NCBI GenBank assembly: GCA_026168455.1
Contig: CM047431.1
Location: 41,752,253-41,816,252, forward strand
Direction: 5' to 3'
From: Theocolax elegans
Lineage: Eukaryota; Arthropoda; Insecta; Hymenoptera; Cerocephalidae
Length of the DNA: 64,000 nt
A program made the position numbers and the translations under genes. The notes beneath the pieces are model-generated. The model was not told where the DNA came from, ran no database searches, and saw only the letters and a program-made list of their open reading frames with translations. Of the stretch, positions 47,501 through 60,129 are shown piece after piece (the stretch's first letter is position 1; every line of letters starts with the position of its first letter).

Positions 47501-50500
47501 CGGTCTTCGTGTCAGCGACATTACTGTTCTGGATCTTCGGATCTGCTGAGATCCAACCATGGAATAACGAAGAATCGGGTTCGTCCAAGAGTGCCAATTT
47601 CACCGCTGAGGAAGAAAAACAAATAAACATTCCTGTCAAGGATGTTCAAAGTAGCGGCGAAGAAGAAGAGAACGAAAGGTTGTAAGAGAACACCTTTTTT
47701 TCTTCTTCTCAACGAAAAAGGAAGGATAATCTTTGATAGATTATATATTTCAATTAAATTATAAATTTACATTTTCAAAAAAATAAAAATTGGAGAAATC
47801 GTAGGGAGGGCCAAAATTAATCATAAAAGTTTCACTTTTAGAATTCGCAGTATATTTTTTTTAAAGTAAATATTAAAACGTAGAATTAATTTTTGAATAG
47901 TCAGAATTTTTTGTTTTATCTAAAAAGTATTAAACGAGCTGTCAAACCCAACAAAATGCATAGGTATTTTATACGTACACTTTAACGTAGAAAAAGTTTA
48001 AAACAGTAGGTCAAACTTTCTTTAGATCCAGTAGCATTGGAGACAAAATTATGCAATATTTCAGGCGATCGGGCTTTTGTTGATGCTGCTCTTATGTGAA
48101 AAATGTTAATGTAATCCTTAGTTTAAAAGTAAATAATTATTATCTGAAAATAAATAAAATATTTGTAATTGAAGGTGGTCCATTTGGTACGTTCGTAACA
48201 CTATCTCTGTGCGGAGTGATAATCGCGGAATACGGATGGGAAGCAGCGTACTACGTCACCAGTGGTTTGATGTTCGTGTTCTTTTTGTTATGGGTATGGC
48301 TCGCGTACGACACTCCCGACGTTCACCCAACGATCACGGAGAACGAAAGGAATTACATCAAGGAACAAATTGGCACTTCCGTTAGCAAGCAAAAGGTAAA
48401 TTTATCTTTAGTCACACGCATATACGTATGTAAACGTAAAACCATAATGCTATAGAGAAATATACGTGCGCGTCGAAATAAATCGATTAACAATTCAAAT
48501 TTTAATTCAATGACTATGGCAGCTGCACCCGGCTAATACAATTACTTATGTGATTGACGCAACCCGAAATAACGTACTATAGATTGATTTCGATGAATAG
48601 AATAATAATACCAACCGAAACTATTTTTTTTTCCTTGAAAATTTGCAAATAATTGTTTAAATAATTTGCTAACGATTTTCGAGTAATAAATGTTCTCTAA
48701 GGAAAATGTATCGTATTAATTCTTGACTCTGGTATAGATCGATTAACATTTCGTATATTAACATAATTTTTTGTATTTTTGTAGAAAAAGCTACCCTTCA
48801 AAGCAATCGCCATGTCGTTACCGTTTTTAGTTCTACTGTACGCCCACTTTGCCAACATGTGGGGCATTTACTTCATCTCCACCAACGGGCCCAAGTACAC
48901 TTTGGAAATTCTTAGATTCGACATGAAAAATGTGAGTAGTCATAAGTGAACGTTAAATTTTTGGTCGACGCAAGATAAATAATACACAGATATACATTTA
49001 TTGCATTCACGTATTTAGTTACGTGAAATTAATGTCTTATTTCGTCATGACCCTTCATTCTCCTGAAACCTAGAACTTGGAACTGTAACGTAATGTTATA
49101 TTATTTTCCAACTAGGCTGGAGCGTTGACTGGATTACCTTACATAGCTCGACTCTTCGCTGGCGTTCTATTCGCAGCTGCAGGTGATTATTGTCGAAGAA
49201 AGAGTCTCCTTACCCTTGGATGGATTCGTCGTATTTTTATGATCTTCTGTGAGTAATACATTTTATATATTCTCTCAGTAAATCGTATATACAAAAAAGC
49301 AAGTTTCGATCAACAATCATAAAACCGAATAAAAACAATTTAAATTATTCATATATACGTGTAATTATGATTATCGAGAGATTTAAAAACTTTTAATATC
49401 TCTTACCTGTTTTACACTGAGATAAATGGTATATTAAAAATTACAATATTTTGCAGTGAGTCATATTTCGATCATCGTTATTTTCACTATATTTGATCTC
49501 TATATAGTGTTAATATTTGCCAAAAATATATAGTCAAAATAATGGCAATCCTTCTCTAACTATAATATAATGCAACTTTACTAAAAATCAGTGAAATCAG
49601 ATACCCAAAAATTACTGGACTGTAGTTAAATGAAATTTTACAGAATGGAAAAGTGAAATATTTAATATGTTATAAATGAATATGTCGAAATTTTTGCTGT
49701 ATAACCAGTAAATTTTGCCTGTTCACATTCAATAGCGGTAAGAGAGAATCGAACCAAAGTTTTAAAAAAAGTTGAATGTAAACATATTTGATCTAAAAAA
49801 TAAATGCTAATCTATTAATTTAGTGCAAAGTTATAGCAAAAACAAAACTTGAAAGAAATTTTACTAAAAATTTAGCGTTTATAGTTTGTTAATTTTTAAG
49901 CATCATTGACCATATGAGGTTCTCCTTGTTAGTTTCATTTCTACGAAAAAGATGTAGCTATAAAGTGTACTAATTTATAGTCTATTACTTTACTTGGTGT
50001 ACACCATTGAATTTCAATGACTATGCAACAAACGAAAGTTAAATATTTCTACAATTGTTTTTTGTCGTAGCGCATATTGGGCCCGCGGCATGTCTCCTCA
50101 TAATGACGTACGCTGGCTGCGACAGGGTAACAGCCGTGGCTATGATGATATTAGCATTGACGTTTAACGGTGCTGCTTGCCAGACGAGTCTTCAGAATCA
50201 TCAAGATTTGGCACCCAATTTCGCAGGTTCCCTTTACGGCATCATGAACACCTTCGGTAGCTTCTCTGGATTCATCATACCGGCGGTCGTCGGTGCCCTC
50301 ACGAACGAGCACGTGAGTCATAGATCTCCCATTAAAAATGAATGGAAAAATAACGATCATGAGTATTCACCGGTTGTTTCGACATTTTTTTCTAGAACGG
50401 AATAGAAGAGTGGCGTGTTATGTTTTGGATATCAGCAGCGGTCTTCGTGTCAGCGACATTACTGTTCTGGATCTTCGGATCTGCTGAGATCCAACCATGG

Positions 50501-50623
50501 AATAACGAAGAATCGGGTTCGTCCAAGAGTGCCAATTTCACCGCTGAGGAAGAAAAACAAATAAACATTCCTGTCAAGGATGTTCAAAGTAGCGGCGAAG
50601 AAGAAGAGAACGAAAGGTTGTAA
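31036..50623 (+). CDS. SLC17-family (sialin / inorganic phosphate cotransporter-like) major facilitator, 10 coding exons
   Basis: Coding exons: 1, 31036-31060 (or its duplicate 32500-32524); 2, 37904-38106; 3, 39082-39212; 4, 41379-41484; 5, 43374-43458; then exons 6-10 from the second copy: 48175-48395, 48785-48931, 49116-49248, 50071-50312, 50396-50623. All introns are GT-AG and every phase matches, giving 1521 nt or 506 residues. The protein follows the SLC17 pattern: first membrane helix with VIRTNLSIIIVAMV, an Asn-rich loop with likely glycosylation sites, EWNQHIQGQILASYFYG, LRFTMGFFG/SAVYPALHAMIARWVPP, a helix with FVTLSLCG, and EEWRVMFWISAAVF before a Gln-Pro-Trp-Asn motif. About 12 membrane segments are expected. 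SLC17 proteins move organic anions or phosphate using Na+ or H+ gradients; the substrate cannot be told. The acidic tail (SSGEEEENERL) is cytosolic by family topology. Confidence 0.85.
31161..31442. mobile_element. MITE family C, copy 1 (within duplication A)
   Basis: The left end GGGGTGCCAAAGCCAAGTTT then TATCCTCCCTACC is mirrored by GGTAGGGACGATAAAACTTG then ACTTTGTACCCCC at the right, followed by TTAA. The inverted termini are about 45 bp, the length 282 bp, and there is no frame. A diverged relative appears at about 36250-36370 (CCTTCCCTACCTTACCGATC). Confidence 0.65.
32353..32524 (+). CDS. SLC17 exon 1, copy 2
   Basis: Identical in organisation to the exon at 30889-31060: acceptor at 32351-32352, ATG at 32500, donor GTGAGT at 32525, same upstream minimal frame. 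It is nearer exon 2, so it is equally plausible as the used start exon. It may be an assembly duplicate. Confidence 0.7.
32625..32906. mobile_element. MITE family C, copy 2 (duplicate of 31161-31442)
   Basis: Same element carried along in duplication A; termini and interior match. Confidence 0.65.
33243..36756 (+). other. Large intron of the SLC17 gene
   Basis: No coding exon is recognised. An (AT)n microsatellite lies at 33737-33757. A decayed MITE family C fragment lies near 36250-36370. Confidence 0.5.
36757..37103. mobile_element. piggyBac-like MITE, copy 3 (intronic)
   Basis: TTAA at 36753-36756 precedes GGGGATGTCGAACTC; the right end is GGGTCTGACATCC. The interior is collinear with copy 2 (27551). 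It lies in the intron between SLC17 exons 1 and 2. Confidence 0.75.
37904..38106 (+). CDS. SLC17 exon 2 (first membrane helix and extracellular loop)
   Basis: Acceptor GGTTTTACAG, donor AAT then GTAATT. It begins with AC, completing the Asp codon from exon 1, and reads RIPRRAVLGSLMFLACMFSY then VIRTNLSIIIVAMV, followed by a hydrophilic loop with N-S-T and N-A-T glycosylation sequons. Confidence 0.85.
39082..39212 (+). CDS. SLC17 exon 3
   Basis: Acceptor TTGCATAG, donor GC then GTGAGT. Encodes YEWNQHIQGQILASYFYG and PAGMLAEKFGGAKVV, the strongly conserved W...QG.IL.SFFYGY and GG.LA..GG motifs of the SLC17 family. Confidence 0.9.
39825..40185. mobile_element. piggyBac-like MITE, copy 4 (intronic, one end decayed)
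   Basis: TTAA at 39821-39824 precedes CGGGATGTCGGACCCAAGTT. The interior matches copy 2 in reverse complement, through GAGGGCATGGCGTTCAGAAT, but the far terminus is missing. It lies in the SLC17 intron between exons 3 and 4. Confidence 0.7.
41379..41484 (+). CDS. SLC17 exon 4
   Basis: Acceptor ATTTCACAG, donor GGA then GTGAGT. Encodes IATLIPAVLNLLMPCAAGIH then YILVFALRFTMGFFG: two membrane segments ending in the family's R...G...G motif. Phases fit exons 3 and 5. Confidence 0.85.
41543..41593. repeat. (TC)n microsatellite
   Basis: About 25 CT repeats with one G interruption, about 60 bp past SLC17 exon 4. Confidence 0.9.
41594..43373 (+). other. Intron 4 of the SLC17 gene
   Basis: No exon, RNA or repeat is recognised. 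Short frames here have no family motif. Confidence 0.45.
43374..43458 (+). CDS. SLC17 exon 5
   Basis: Acceptor TTAATCTTTAG, donor CAAG then GTAATA. Encodes SAVYPALHAMIARWVPPSEK then GMFVWTMQ, the P..HA....W.PP.E loop between helices 4 and 5 that is diagnostic for SLC17. Confidence 0.9.
44215..44633. mobile_element. MITE family B, copy 2 (intronic)
   Basis: The left end ACAAGGAGAGGACCAACCCT then GCGGGAAACGGATC is mirrored at the right by GATCTGTTTCCCGCAAGGTT then GGTCATCTTCTTGT. Related to the element at 28565-29030. It lies in the SLC17 intron before exon 6. Confidence 0.7.
44800..47746 (+). repeat. Tandem duplication B, copy 1 (SLC17 exons 6-10)
   Basis: Begins TTCAATTAAATTATAAATTT and is repeated from about 47747 with about 99% identity over about 2.94 kb, including introns. 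Differences are mostly one- to three-base indels in A/T-rich runs. Confidence 0.9.
45232..47685 (+). pseudogene. SLC17 exons 6-10, first copy, frameshifted in exon 9
   Basis: Exons 45232-45452, 45844-45990, 46175-46307, 47132-47374 and 47458-47685 mirror the second copy. Exon 9 here is 243 nt instead of 242: GGGCCCGCAGGCATGTCTCC has one base more than the copy-2 GGGCCCGCGGCATGTCTCC. Read from exon 8, this shifts the frame. Otherwise the exons and splice sites are intact, including the stop at 47683. Either this copy is a pseudo-array skipped by splicing from exon 5 to copy 2, or the extra base is a sequencing error. Confidence 0.75.
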
Positions 50624-50688
50624 GAGAACACCTTTTTTTCTTCTTCTCAACGAAAAAGGAAGGATAATCTTTGATAGATTATATATTT
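47747..50688 (+). repeat. Tandem duplication B, copy 2 (SLC17 exons 6-10)
   Basis: Second copy. It leads into single-copy 3' UTR sequence after about 50688, whereas copy 1 leads into the start of copy 2. Confidence 0.9.
48175..50623 (+). CDS. SLC17 exons 6-10, second copy, intact
   Basis: Exon 6, 48175-48395 (GGPFGTFVTLSLCGVIIAEY, then helix and HPTITENERNYI); exon 7, 48785-48931 (KAIAMSLPFLVLLYAHFANM, PKYTLEILRFDMKN); exon 8, 49116-49248 (AGALTGLPYIARLFAGVLFA, RRKSLLTLGWIRR); exon 9, 50071-50312 (HIGPAACLLIMTYAGCDRVT, LAPNFAGSLYGIMNTFGSFS); exon 10, 50396-50623 (EEWRVMFWISAAVF, acidic tail, stop). These cover helices 5-12. The family motif N-H-x-D-x-A-P in exon 9 appears as N-H-Q-D-L-A-P. 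Confidence 0.85.
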
Positions 50689-51042
50689 TAATAATTTTAT
50701 TACAATTGTCTAGTAGGAATATTGGTCAGAGCTTTAACCGAAGACAATACCAATTTTCTGGTTATTTATTGCGCGATTTCTACTATGATGTAAAAAATAT
50801 GACTCAACTTTATTCACTTACGAAGGAATGATCGGACGTCACTTTGAAACGTTGTCGATTACAAAGAATGATTTTTTTTAATTTATAGTTTTATATACAA
50901 TTATTATTATTAAACAAATATTAAGGATCTGATTTACTATTGAGTTATTGCCGGTGCTTGCATATATACGTATTTCTTTTTGTGTCTATTTTTAAGAATG
51001 CGCATTACATCATATAGTACACGATATTCATTTATTTTTTAC

Positions 51043-51062
51043 AATAAAAATTTTACAATAAA
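51043..51062 (+). terminator. Poly(A) signals of the SLC17 gene
   Basis: Two AATAAA hexamers (51043-51048 and 51057-51062) about 430 bp after the stop codon of the second copy, giving a plausible 3' UTR end. Confidence 0.5.
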
Positions 51063-51775
51063 AGAATCGGTTCATTCAGTGTAAATTAATTCATACAATA
51101 AGCTCAAAGAAAATATCAAAGCATTTAAGAATGATAATTTGTTACATTTTACAAGTCATTTTCATTATACACTTACATAGGTTATACATTTTAATTATAA
51201 TTAGCGACTTCGGTGAATGTACATATGGAAAAAGAAATAGGTCAACAATTTGTTAAAATCAAAGTTTCATTTTGTATCCTACAGATCGACGTGTCTCACG
51301 TTGAGAATGGTTTGTATAAAGTATAGACGCGTGCAAATCGTGGGACACGTTGAGAACGTCACGTTAAGTTCCTTCACGCGACATTTTTTTCTTGTCAGTT
51401 AGAAAGAAAAAAAATCGCTTTACAATAACAATATGTACGTTACGTAACAATACCAATCGATGTAAATTTTTATTCGAGTAGGCAATACTTTAATGTGTAT
51501 TTAGCGGAGAAACTACGTCTATACATCTATATGCCGATCAAAAGATGTTCCTCTGAAAAGCAGTATTAAACGGTGTAACTTCTCGGTCGAGTTATCCGAC
51601 GGCGGACCGGTCATGTGGAAATACGTATTTCTAACGGAAGATTCTTGATAGCTTCCTATAAGACGTCATAGGGATTTGCGGTCCATACACACATTTAGAT
51701 GTATATGAATATATTCAAATTTGAAGAAATAAGGAAATATTTTTTTACTATTGTGCAACAATCCTCATATCACGA

Positions 51776-53561
51776 ACAAAACAAAATTTTTAATTTTTTT
51801 CATGAAAGATGAATCCACGTTTTTGTATAACATTTTTCATAGTGGTCATATCACTCTACCGATTGAATTGCCGCGTTCCGTTTATTATTTGATACAGTTT
51901 TTCAGAGCTATATTTTTTTTTCTTTCTTTTTGTGTTACTTCAACAGAAAATGTATCTATTTTCCGATATGTTTTTACTTCGTACCAATGTATAGCAAAGC
52001 AATTGTATATTGTCAAATACATTATATATGTATGTGTGTATATAAGCGAAATATCTTGCTATTACGTATTATAAAATGGTAAAGTAATATAAAATATTGT
52101 TATTATCTGCAATTTATTTGTCAACTTGGTATAATGGCAATTTGATTATTGTAATAGCTCTAATTACTGACTGCTGTTGATATACATATTTTTGTGTAAA
52201 CAAGTTTGTAGAATACTCAATAATATCAATTTTATTATTCTCTCAGTTATTCGTGGTTTATTTTCAATGACGAATCTCTTTATTATTTAGTCTTTTTAAC
52301 TGTTGCTTCGGTTGAGTTATGCTACAATAATTACTTCTAATTTTTCTTTATTTCATATTATATATGGAAAAGTTTTAGTTTTAGGTGGTTTTTAAATTGT
52401 TTCTTTTTTTTAATTAATTAATATCACCTGTCTTCGTGCTTTCAACGACGAAAATTGTAAATGAAACAATTATACTTACGTTTCTGCTTATAAACATTTT
52501 AAGGGTTTTTTTATATCGTATCAAAATTAAAAATAATCTAAATTTCATATGTTTGAAATATTGAGTTAAATATTCGTATTTGTAAGTTTTAAGATAAAGA
52601 TAAATTTTTTCATAAAATCTTCAAACATAAAATAATTTTTTTTAACAAAATTTAGTACCGTTTATTAGGATATTTTCATTAAAAAAAATATTTAATGTTA
52701 AAATTTTTGAAAAATTTAATAAATACACGTTTGTTGTTAAAAACAAGTATAAGAAAGATTTTTTCAAAAAATTGTGTGATTAATTAAAAAAAATACACAC
52801 CTATTATTAAGTTAGATACGTTCATAATAAAATATTACATTAAATTAAATTAAAAAACAGTAAATGACAGAACAACCACCACGAGTAACTCTGTGTAATT
52901 TTTTTTCGGGAAATCCATTAATCCTACAAATTAACAAAAGATTCAATGTAAATTCAAACTGTTAAAACTACTAACTTTTTCGCGTTCGAAATGTATTATG
53001 ATCGTGAATAATAATACTTGACACGTATAAGACAATTTCGTCAGTGTACAAATAAAAAAAAAGTGTTCCAAGAAATTTTACAATGTAAGATACGTGTTTC
53101 GTGGTTTTAATTGTATAAAAACAAAACATCGATCATATAATATGTAAAGATTCAGCACAGAATTTGAATAGAAGCAATAATATTAATTTAATAATAACAA
53201 ACGAAAAGTTTAACGCGAATCTAAGGTTTTTTGTTTGCGCAGATATACGGAAATCTATTTAAATATATATGTATTAGAGATGGTCAATGAAGTTCATCGA
53301 TTAATTTTTGAAATCACAATACGTGTTTTGTATTAACGATTAATTTGCATTTATATTACATTACGATCAATTGTCATGTGCGACGAAATGTAGATACAAT
53401 ATAATATATAAATGCTAAATTTATTGAATGTTTGAACGACTGTCTTATCTGACATTCTGTAAAACGTGTTGTCAATTAATGAGTTTGTTGAACAATAAAT
53501 TTAACATTATATTATAGTACTATTAATTGTATTTTTTCTCATGTACATATCCTCTCGTAAC
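51776..53561 (+). repeat. Tandem duplication C, copy 1
   Basis: Begins at AACAAAACAAAATTTTTAAT and is repeated about 1.79 kb downstream. No gene is recognised inside. It includes short frames without motifs. Confidence 0.85.
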
Positions 53562-55345
53562 AAAACAAAATTTTTAATTTTTTTCATGAAAGATGAATCC
53601 ACGTTTTTGTATAACATTTTTCATAGTGGTCATATCACTCTACCGATTGAATTGCCGCGTTCCGTTTATTATTTGATACAGTTTTTCAGAGCTATATTTT
53701 TTTTCTTTCTTTTTGTGTTACTTCAACAGAAAATGTATCTATTTTCCGATATGTTTTTACTTCGTACCAATGTATAGCAAAGCAATTGTATATTGTCAAA
53801 TACATTATTATGTATGTGTGTATATAAGCGAAATATCTTGCTATTACGTATTATAAAATGGTAAAGTAATATAAAATATTGTTATTATCTGCAATTTATT
53901 TGTCAACTTGGTATAATGGCAATTTGATTATTGTAATAGCTCTAATTACTGACTGCTGTTGATATACATATTTTTGTGTAAACAAGTTGTAGAATACTCA
54001 ATAATATCAATTTTATTATTCTCTCAGTATTCGTGGTTTATTTTCAATGACGAATCTCTTTATTATTTAGTCTTTTTAACTGTTGCTTCGGTGAGTTATG
54101 CTACAATAATTACTTCTAATTTTTCTTTATTTCATATTATATATGGAAAGTTTTAGTTTTAGGTGGTTTTTAAATTGTTTCTTTTTTTTAATTAATTAAT
54201 ATCACCTGTCTTCGTGCTTTCAACGACGAAAATTGTAAATGAAACAATTATACTTACGTTTCTGCTTATAACATTTTAAGGGTTTTTTTATATCGTATCA
54301 AAATTAAAAATAATCTAAATTTCATATGTTTGAAATATTGAGTTAAATATTCGTATTTGTAAGTTTTAAGATAAGATAAATTTTTCATAAAATCTTCAAA
54401 CATAAAATAATTTTTTTTAACAAAATTTAGTACCGTTTATTAGGATATTTTCATTAAAAAAAATATTAATGTTAAAATTTTTGAAAAATTTAATAAATAC
54501 ACGTTTGTTGTTAAAAACAAGTATAAGAAAGATTTTTTCAAAAAATTGTGTGATTAATTAAAAAAATACACACCTATTATTAAGTTAGATACGTTCATAA
54601 TAAAATATTACATTAAATTAAATTAAAAAACAGTAAATGACAGAACAACCACCACGAGTAACTCTGTGTAATTTTTTTTCGGGAAATCCATTAATCCTAC
54701 AAATTAACAAAAGATTCAATGTAAATTCAAACTGTTAAAACTACTAACTTTTTCGCGTTCGAAATGTATTATGATCGTGAATAATAATACTTGACACGTA
54801 TAAGACAATTTCGTCAGTGTACAAATAAAAAAAAAGTGTTCCAAGAAATTTTACAATGTAAGATACGTGTTTCGTGGTTTTAATTGTATAAAAACAAAAC
54901 ATCGATCATATAATATGTAAAGATTCAGCACAGAATTTGAATAGAAGCAATAATATTAATTTAATAATAACAAACGAAAAGTTTAACGCGAATCTAAGGT
55001 TTTTTGTTTGCGCAGATATACGGAAATCTATTTAAATATATATGTATTAGAGATGGTCAATGAAGTTCATCGATTAATTTTTTGAAATCACAATACGTGT
55101 TTTGTATTAACGATTAATTTGCATTTATATTACATTACGATCAATTGTCATGTGCGACGAAATGTAGATACAATATAAATATATAAATGCTAAATTTATT
55201 GAATGTTTGAACGACTGTCTTATCTGACATTCTGTAAAACGTGTTGTCAATTAATGAGTTTGTTGAACAATAAATTTAACATTATATTATAGTACTATTA
55301 ATTGTATTTTTTCTCATGTACATATCCTCTCGTAATAAAACAAAA
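53562..55345 (+). repeat. Tandem duplication C, copy 2
   Basis: Near-identical to 51776-53561; differences are mainly one-base indels in T or A runs. A third partial start (ATATCCTCTCGTAATAAAAC) at about 55320 marks the end of the array. Confidence 0.85.
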
Positions 55346-55613
55346 AATTAAATGTTATACTATAGTTTTCAATAGAAATTAATATACTAGTTATTTTTAT
55401 ATTATATTTGTTTGTTTATATACTTGATTTTCCGGATAATTTATGAAATTATTAAAATAAAAATTAATAAAATTAATAAAATAAAATATCACTACGAGTA
55501 AAAATTTTTTTTCATCATGTATGCTTTAACGAGACTAGAATATTGTATACACAAAATTATTACAATTAAGGGGACAAGTATGGCCTAAAATCAAGAAGAA
55601 AATTATTATAAGT

Positions 55614-55883
55614 AATTAACAAAATATGCAATTACTTAAAATAATCTGTTATTTTCCAAACAAATTACAATAAAGAAGGCTCATTTAACTCATTGTACAC
55701 TATGGATGGTGGAATTTCCCAGAGTTTTCAAAAATTAAAGGTATTTCGCCCTCGATCTCCAGTTTGGACTTCTCGGTAAGAAACTGAAGAATTTTACTTT
55801 AGACGTGTCGCAAGATGAACCGCGACGCCAGCAAGATGCTATGCGCCGATACGCCTAACGAGTATAGAGAAATAGAATTTATC

Positions 55884-55925
<42 letters not shown>

Positions 55926-56248
55926 AACATCTAGCTGGTGTCGCGGTTCAACTTGCGACACGTCTAAGGTAAGATCTTCAGTTCCTTACTGAGGAGTCCA
56001 AACTGGAGATCGAGGGCGACGCAAACGCCTTTGTTTTTGAAAAAAAGCCATACTGAGAAATTCACACGATCATAGTTAGAGTTAAATGAGTCTTCTTTAT
56101 TGCAAAAATAAAGACTTTCGTTCGGGAAGACCGAAATATATACAATACCGTCCATAAGCTTAGGATCATTTGTAAATTTTCCATTTAAATGTGTATATTT
56201 TATCTAATATTTAATAATCCACAACTTTCGAAGAAAACATCATAGAAT
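55614..56248. repeat. Hairpin unit H1 with (TA)n loop
   Basis: The left part (about 55660-55850, with CGCCCTCGATCTCCAGTTTG and GACGTGTCGCAAGATGAACC) is mirrored at about 55930-56130 (GGTTCAACTTGCGACACGTC, CAAACTGGAGATCGAGGGCG). (TA)n fills the loop at 55884-55920. The unit ends with the first 105 bp of a mariner-like MITE (56143-56248). The first 212 bp are repeated directly at 56249-56460. Confidence 0.8.
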
Positions 56249-56460
56249 AATTAACAAAATATGCAATTACTTAAAATAATCTGTTATTTTCCAAACAAAT
56301 TACAATAAAGAAGGCTCATTTAACTCATTGTACACTATGGATGGTGGAATTTCCCAGAGTTTTCAAAAATTAAAGGTATTTCGCCCTCGATCTCCAGTTT
56401 GGACTTCTCGGTAAGAAACTGAAGAATTTTACTTTAGACGTGTCGCAAGATGAACCGCGA
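56249..56460. repeat. Truncated direct copy of hairpin unit H1
   Basis: Identical to 55614-55825, then stops abruptly at GAACCGCGA where the large palindrome begins. Confidence 0.85.
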
Positions 56461-56461
56461 T

Positions 56462-58047
56462 TAAATATTGCTATAACTGTGGGAATATGTTTTAGAGGTA
56501 TCCAGTAGTTCTCCTGAATTTTTTCAGATTTTTTCTGGGCCATTATTTTAAGTTACAGAGAGTCAAAGTTGACATTTTAGCACTTTTTTGCATTATATGC
56601 CCATTTTCATGAATTTTTAGCTCCCAGGGGATGCATTTTTCACTAAAAACATAAGTATGACTTTTTTTGTAAACTTTTCCGAACTTTTCATTAAAAATAC
56701 TTTTAAAGACATAAATGTATGCTGTCACACTCTTGTAAGCCATTTAAACCTTAAATAGTGAAAATCAGCAATTCTGCTCCGGACTCAGGTAACCTAATAC
56801 TGTCTAAAAGATGTCTTTTTATAGTCAGAAACTGCCTAAAAATTTCCAGAGTGGGTCTAAATCATTAAGATCGCACATGGTCAAAATATCCGGGAAAAGT
56901 GCCCGAAATATTAATAGAAATGTATATTTGTTGCCTTATAACGATGAATCTAGTAGCATGATCATTGCAAAAAAATTTATGTACTTACCTTGGAATGGTA
57001 GAAAAGTATCTCCACTTGTTTCAGTATCCATCTAATCCCCTGTAAGCTGCTAAAAATACAAATATTATTATAAAATTATAAAAAATTATTTTTTAAACAT
57101 TTATAATGCTGGATTTTTAGTTTTACATCCCTTACAAGAATTATAATACTAATCTGAAGGATTACTATAAATATATAAACATCATTATTACAATAACTGA
57201 ATATACGTATTTAATACAAAAGATATATAAATAAATCGGATATATAATTATAATGAATAATATGATAACGTGACAGTGACAAGTTTGTGAAATCTAAACA
57301 ATGTGTTGCTGAATAATAATAATAATAATGTTGATACGTTTATAGTAATCCTTCAGATTAGTATTATAATTCTTGTAAGGGATGTAAAACTAAAAATCCA
57401 GCATTATAAATGTTTAAAAATAATTTTTTATAATTTTATAATAATATTTGTATTTTTAGCAGCTTACAGGAGATTAGATGGATACCGAAACAAGTGGAGA
57501 TACTTTTCTACTATTCCAAGGTAAGTGCATAAATTTTTTTGCAATGATCATGCTACTGGATTCATCGTTATAAGGCAACAAATATACATTTCTATTAATA
57601 TTTCGGGCACTTTTCCCGGATATTTTGACCATAAGTGATCTTAATGATTTAGACCCACTCTGGAAATTTTTAGGCAGTTTCTGACTATAAAAAGACATCT
57701 TTTAGACAGTATTAGGTTACCAGAGTCCGGAGCAGAATTGCTGATTTTCACTATTTAAGGTTTAAATGGCTTACAAGAGTGTGACAGCATACATTTATGT
57801 CTTTAAAAGTATTTTTAATGAAAAGTTCGGAAAATTTTACAAAAAAAGTCATACTTATGTTTTTAGTGAAAAATGCATCCCCTGGGAACTAAAAATTCAT
57901 GAAAATGGGCATATAATGCAAAAAAGTGCTAAAATGTCAACTTTGACTCTCTGTAACTTAAAATAATGGCCCAGAAAAAATCTGAAAAAATTCAGGAGAA
58001 CTACTGGATACCTCTAAAACATATTCCCACAGTTATAGCAATATTTA
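56462..58047. repeat. Near-perfect 1.59-kb palindrome
   Basis: Arms 56462-57172 and 57339-58047 are inverted copies of about 710 bp with very few differences. The spacer of about 165 bp contains an (AAT)n run near 57313. Each arm carries the same small frames (for example KLPKNFQSGSKSLRS and VTAYIYVFKSIFNEKFGK) on opposite strands; none has a recognised domain. It is inserted in the left arm of a hairpin unit (left flank GAACCGCGA). This could be a foldback/MULE-type element with very long inverted termini. Confidence 0.85.
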
Positions 58048-58074
58048 TTTTTTTCATCTTCGATGTCACAGAGA

Positions 58075-59391
<1,317 letters not shown>

Positions 59392-59881
59392 CAATACCGT
59401 CCATAAGCTTAGGATCATTTGTAAATTTTCCATTTAAATGTGTATATTTTATCTAATATTTAATAATCCACAACTTTCGAAGAAAACATCATAGAATAAT
59501 TAAAAAAACATAATACAAGATATCTTTCTTTATCTTTCAACTGATATTACTTAAAATTACTAGCATTAATTATTTTAAAAAATGTAGCTGATGGGACGAT
59601 TTTTGAACAAAATAAAAAAATCCTCCCATTTAAAATAATGTAAAATTTTTAGTTAAGTATTTTTATTAAAGTATTGTTTAATCAGTTTCGGTGTTTTCGA
59701 AAATTAAATCAGGTAATTCTGAGTTATATCACCTTAAAAATGAAGAAAATACCAGTATTTTGCTTTTTTTTAAATTATTCTAGGATATTTTCTTTAAATG
59801 TAATGGATCGTTGAATATCAGAAAAATATATACATTTAAATAGAAAATTTATAAATGATTGCAAACTTATAAACGGCACTG
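59392..59881. mobile_element. Mariner-like MITE, copy 1 (about 100-bp inverted termini, TA target)
   Basis: The left end CAATACCGTCCATAAGCTTA then GGATCATTTGTAAATTTTCC is mirrored at the right by AAAATTTATAAATGATTGCA then AACTTATAAACGGCACTG. TA flanks both ends (59390-59391, 59882-59883). Length is 490 bp and there is no frame of note. Confidence 0.75.
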
Positions 59882-59934
59882 TACGTATCACCAAACGATA
59901 AATTTATATCTATTTAAAGTAACTCAGCATTTAT

Positions 59935-60089
59935 CAAAAATTAAAGGTATTTCGCCCTCGATCTCCAGTTTGGACTTCTCGGTAAGAAACTGAAGAATTT
60001 TACTTTAGACGTGTCGCAAGATGAACCGCGACGCCAGCAAGATGCTATGCGCCGATACGCCTAACGAGTATAGAGAAATAGAATTTATC

Positions 60090-60129
<40 letters not shown>

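Noticed and set aside
47213..47712. Minus-strand frames opposite SLC17 exons 9-10, repeated at 50151-50650
   Set aside because: Antisense shadows of real exons, repeated only because the exons are duplicated.
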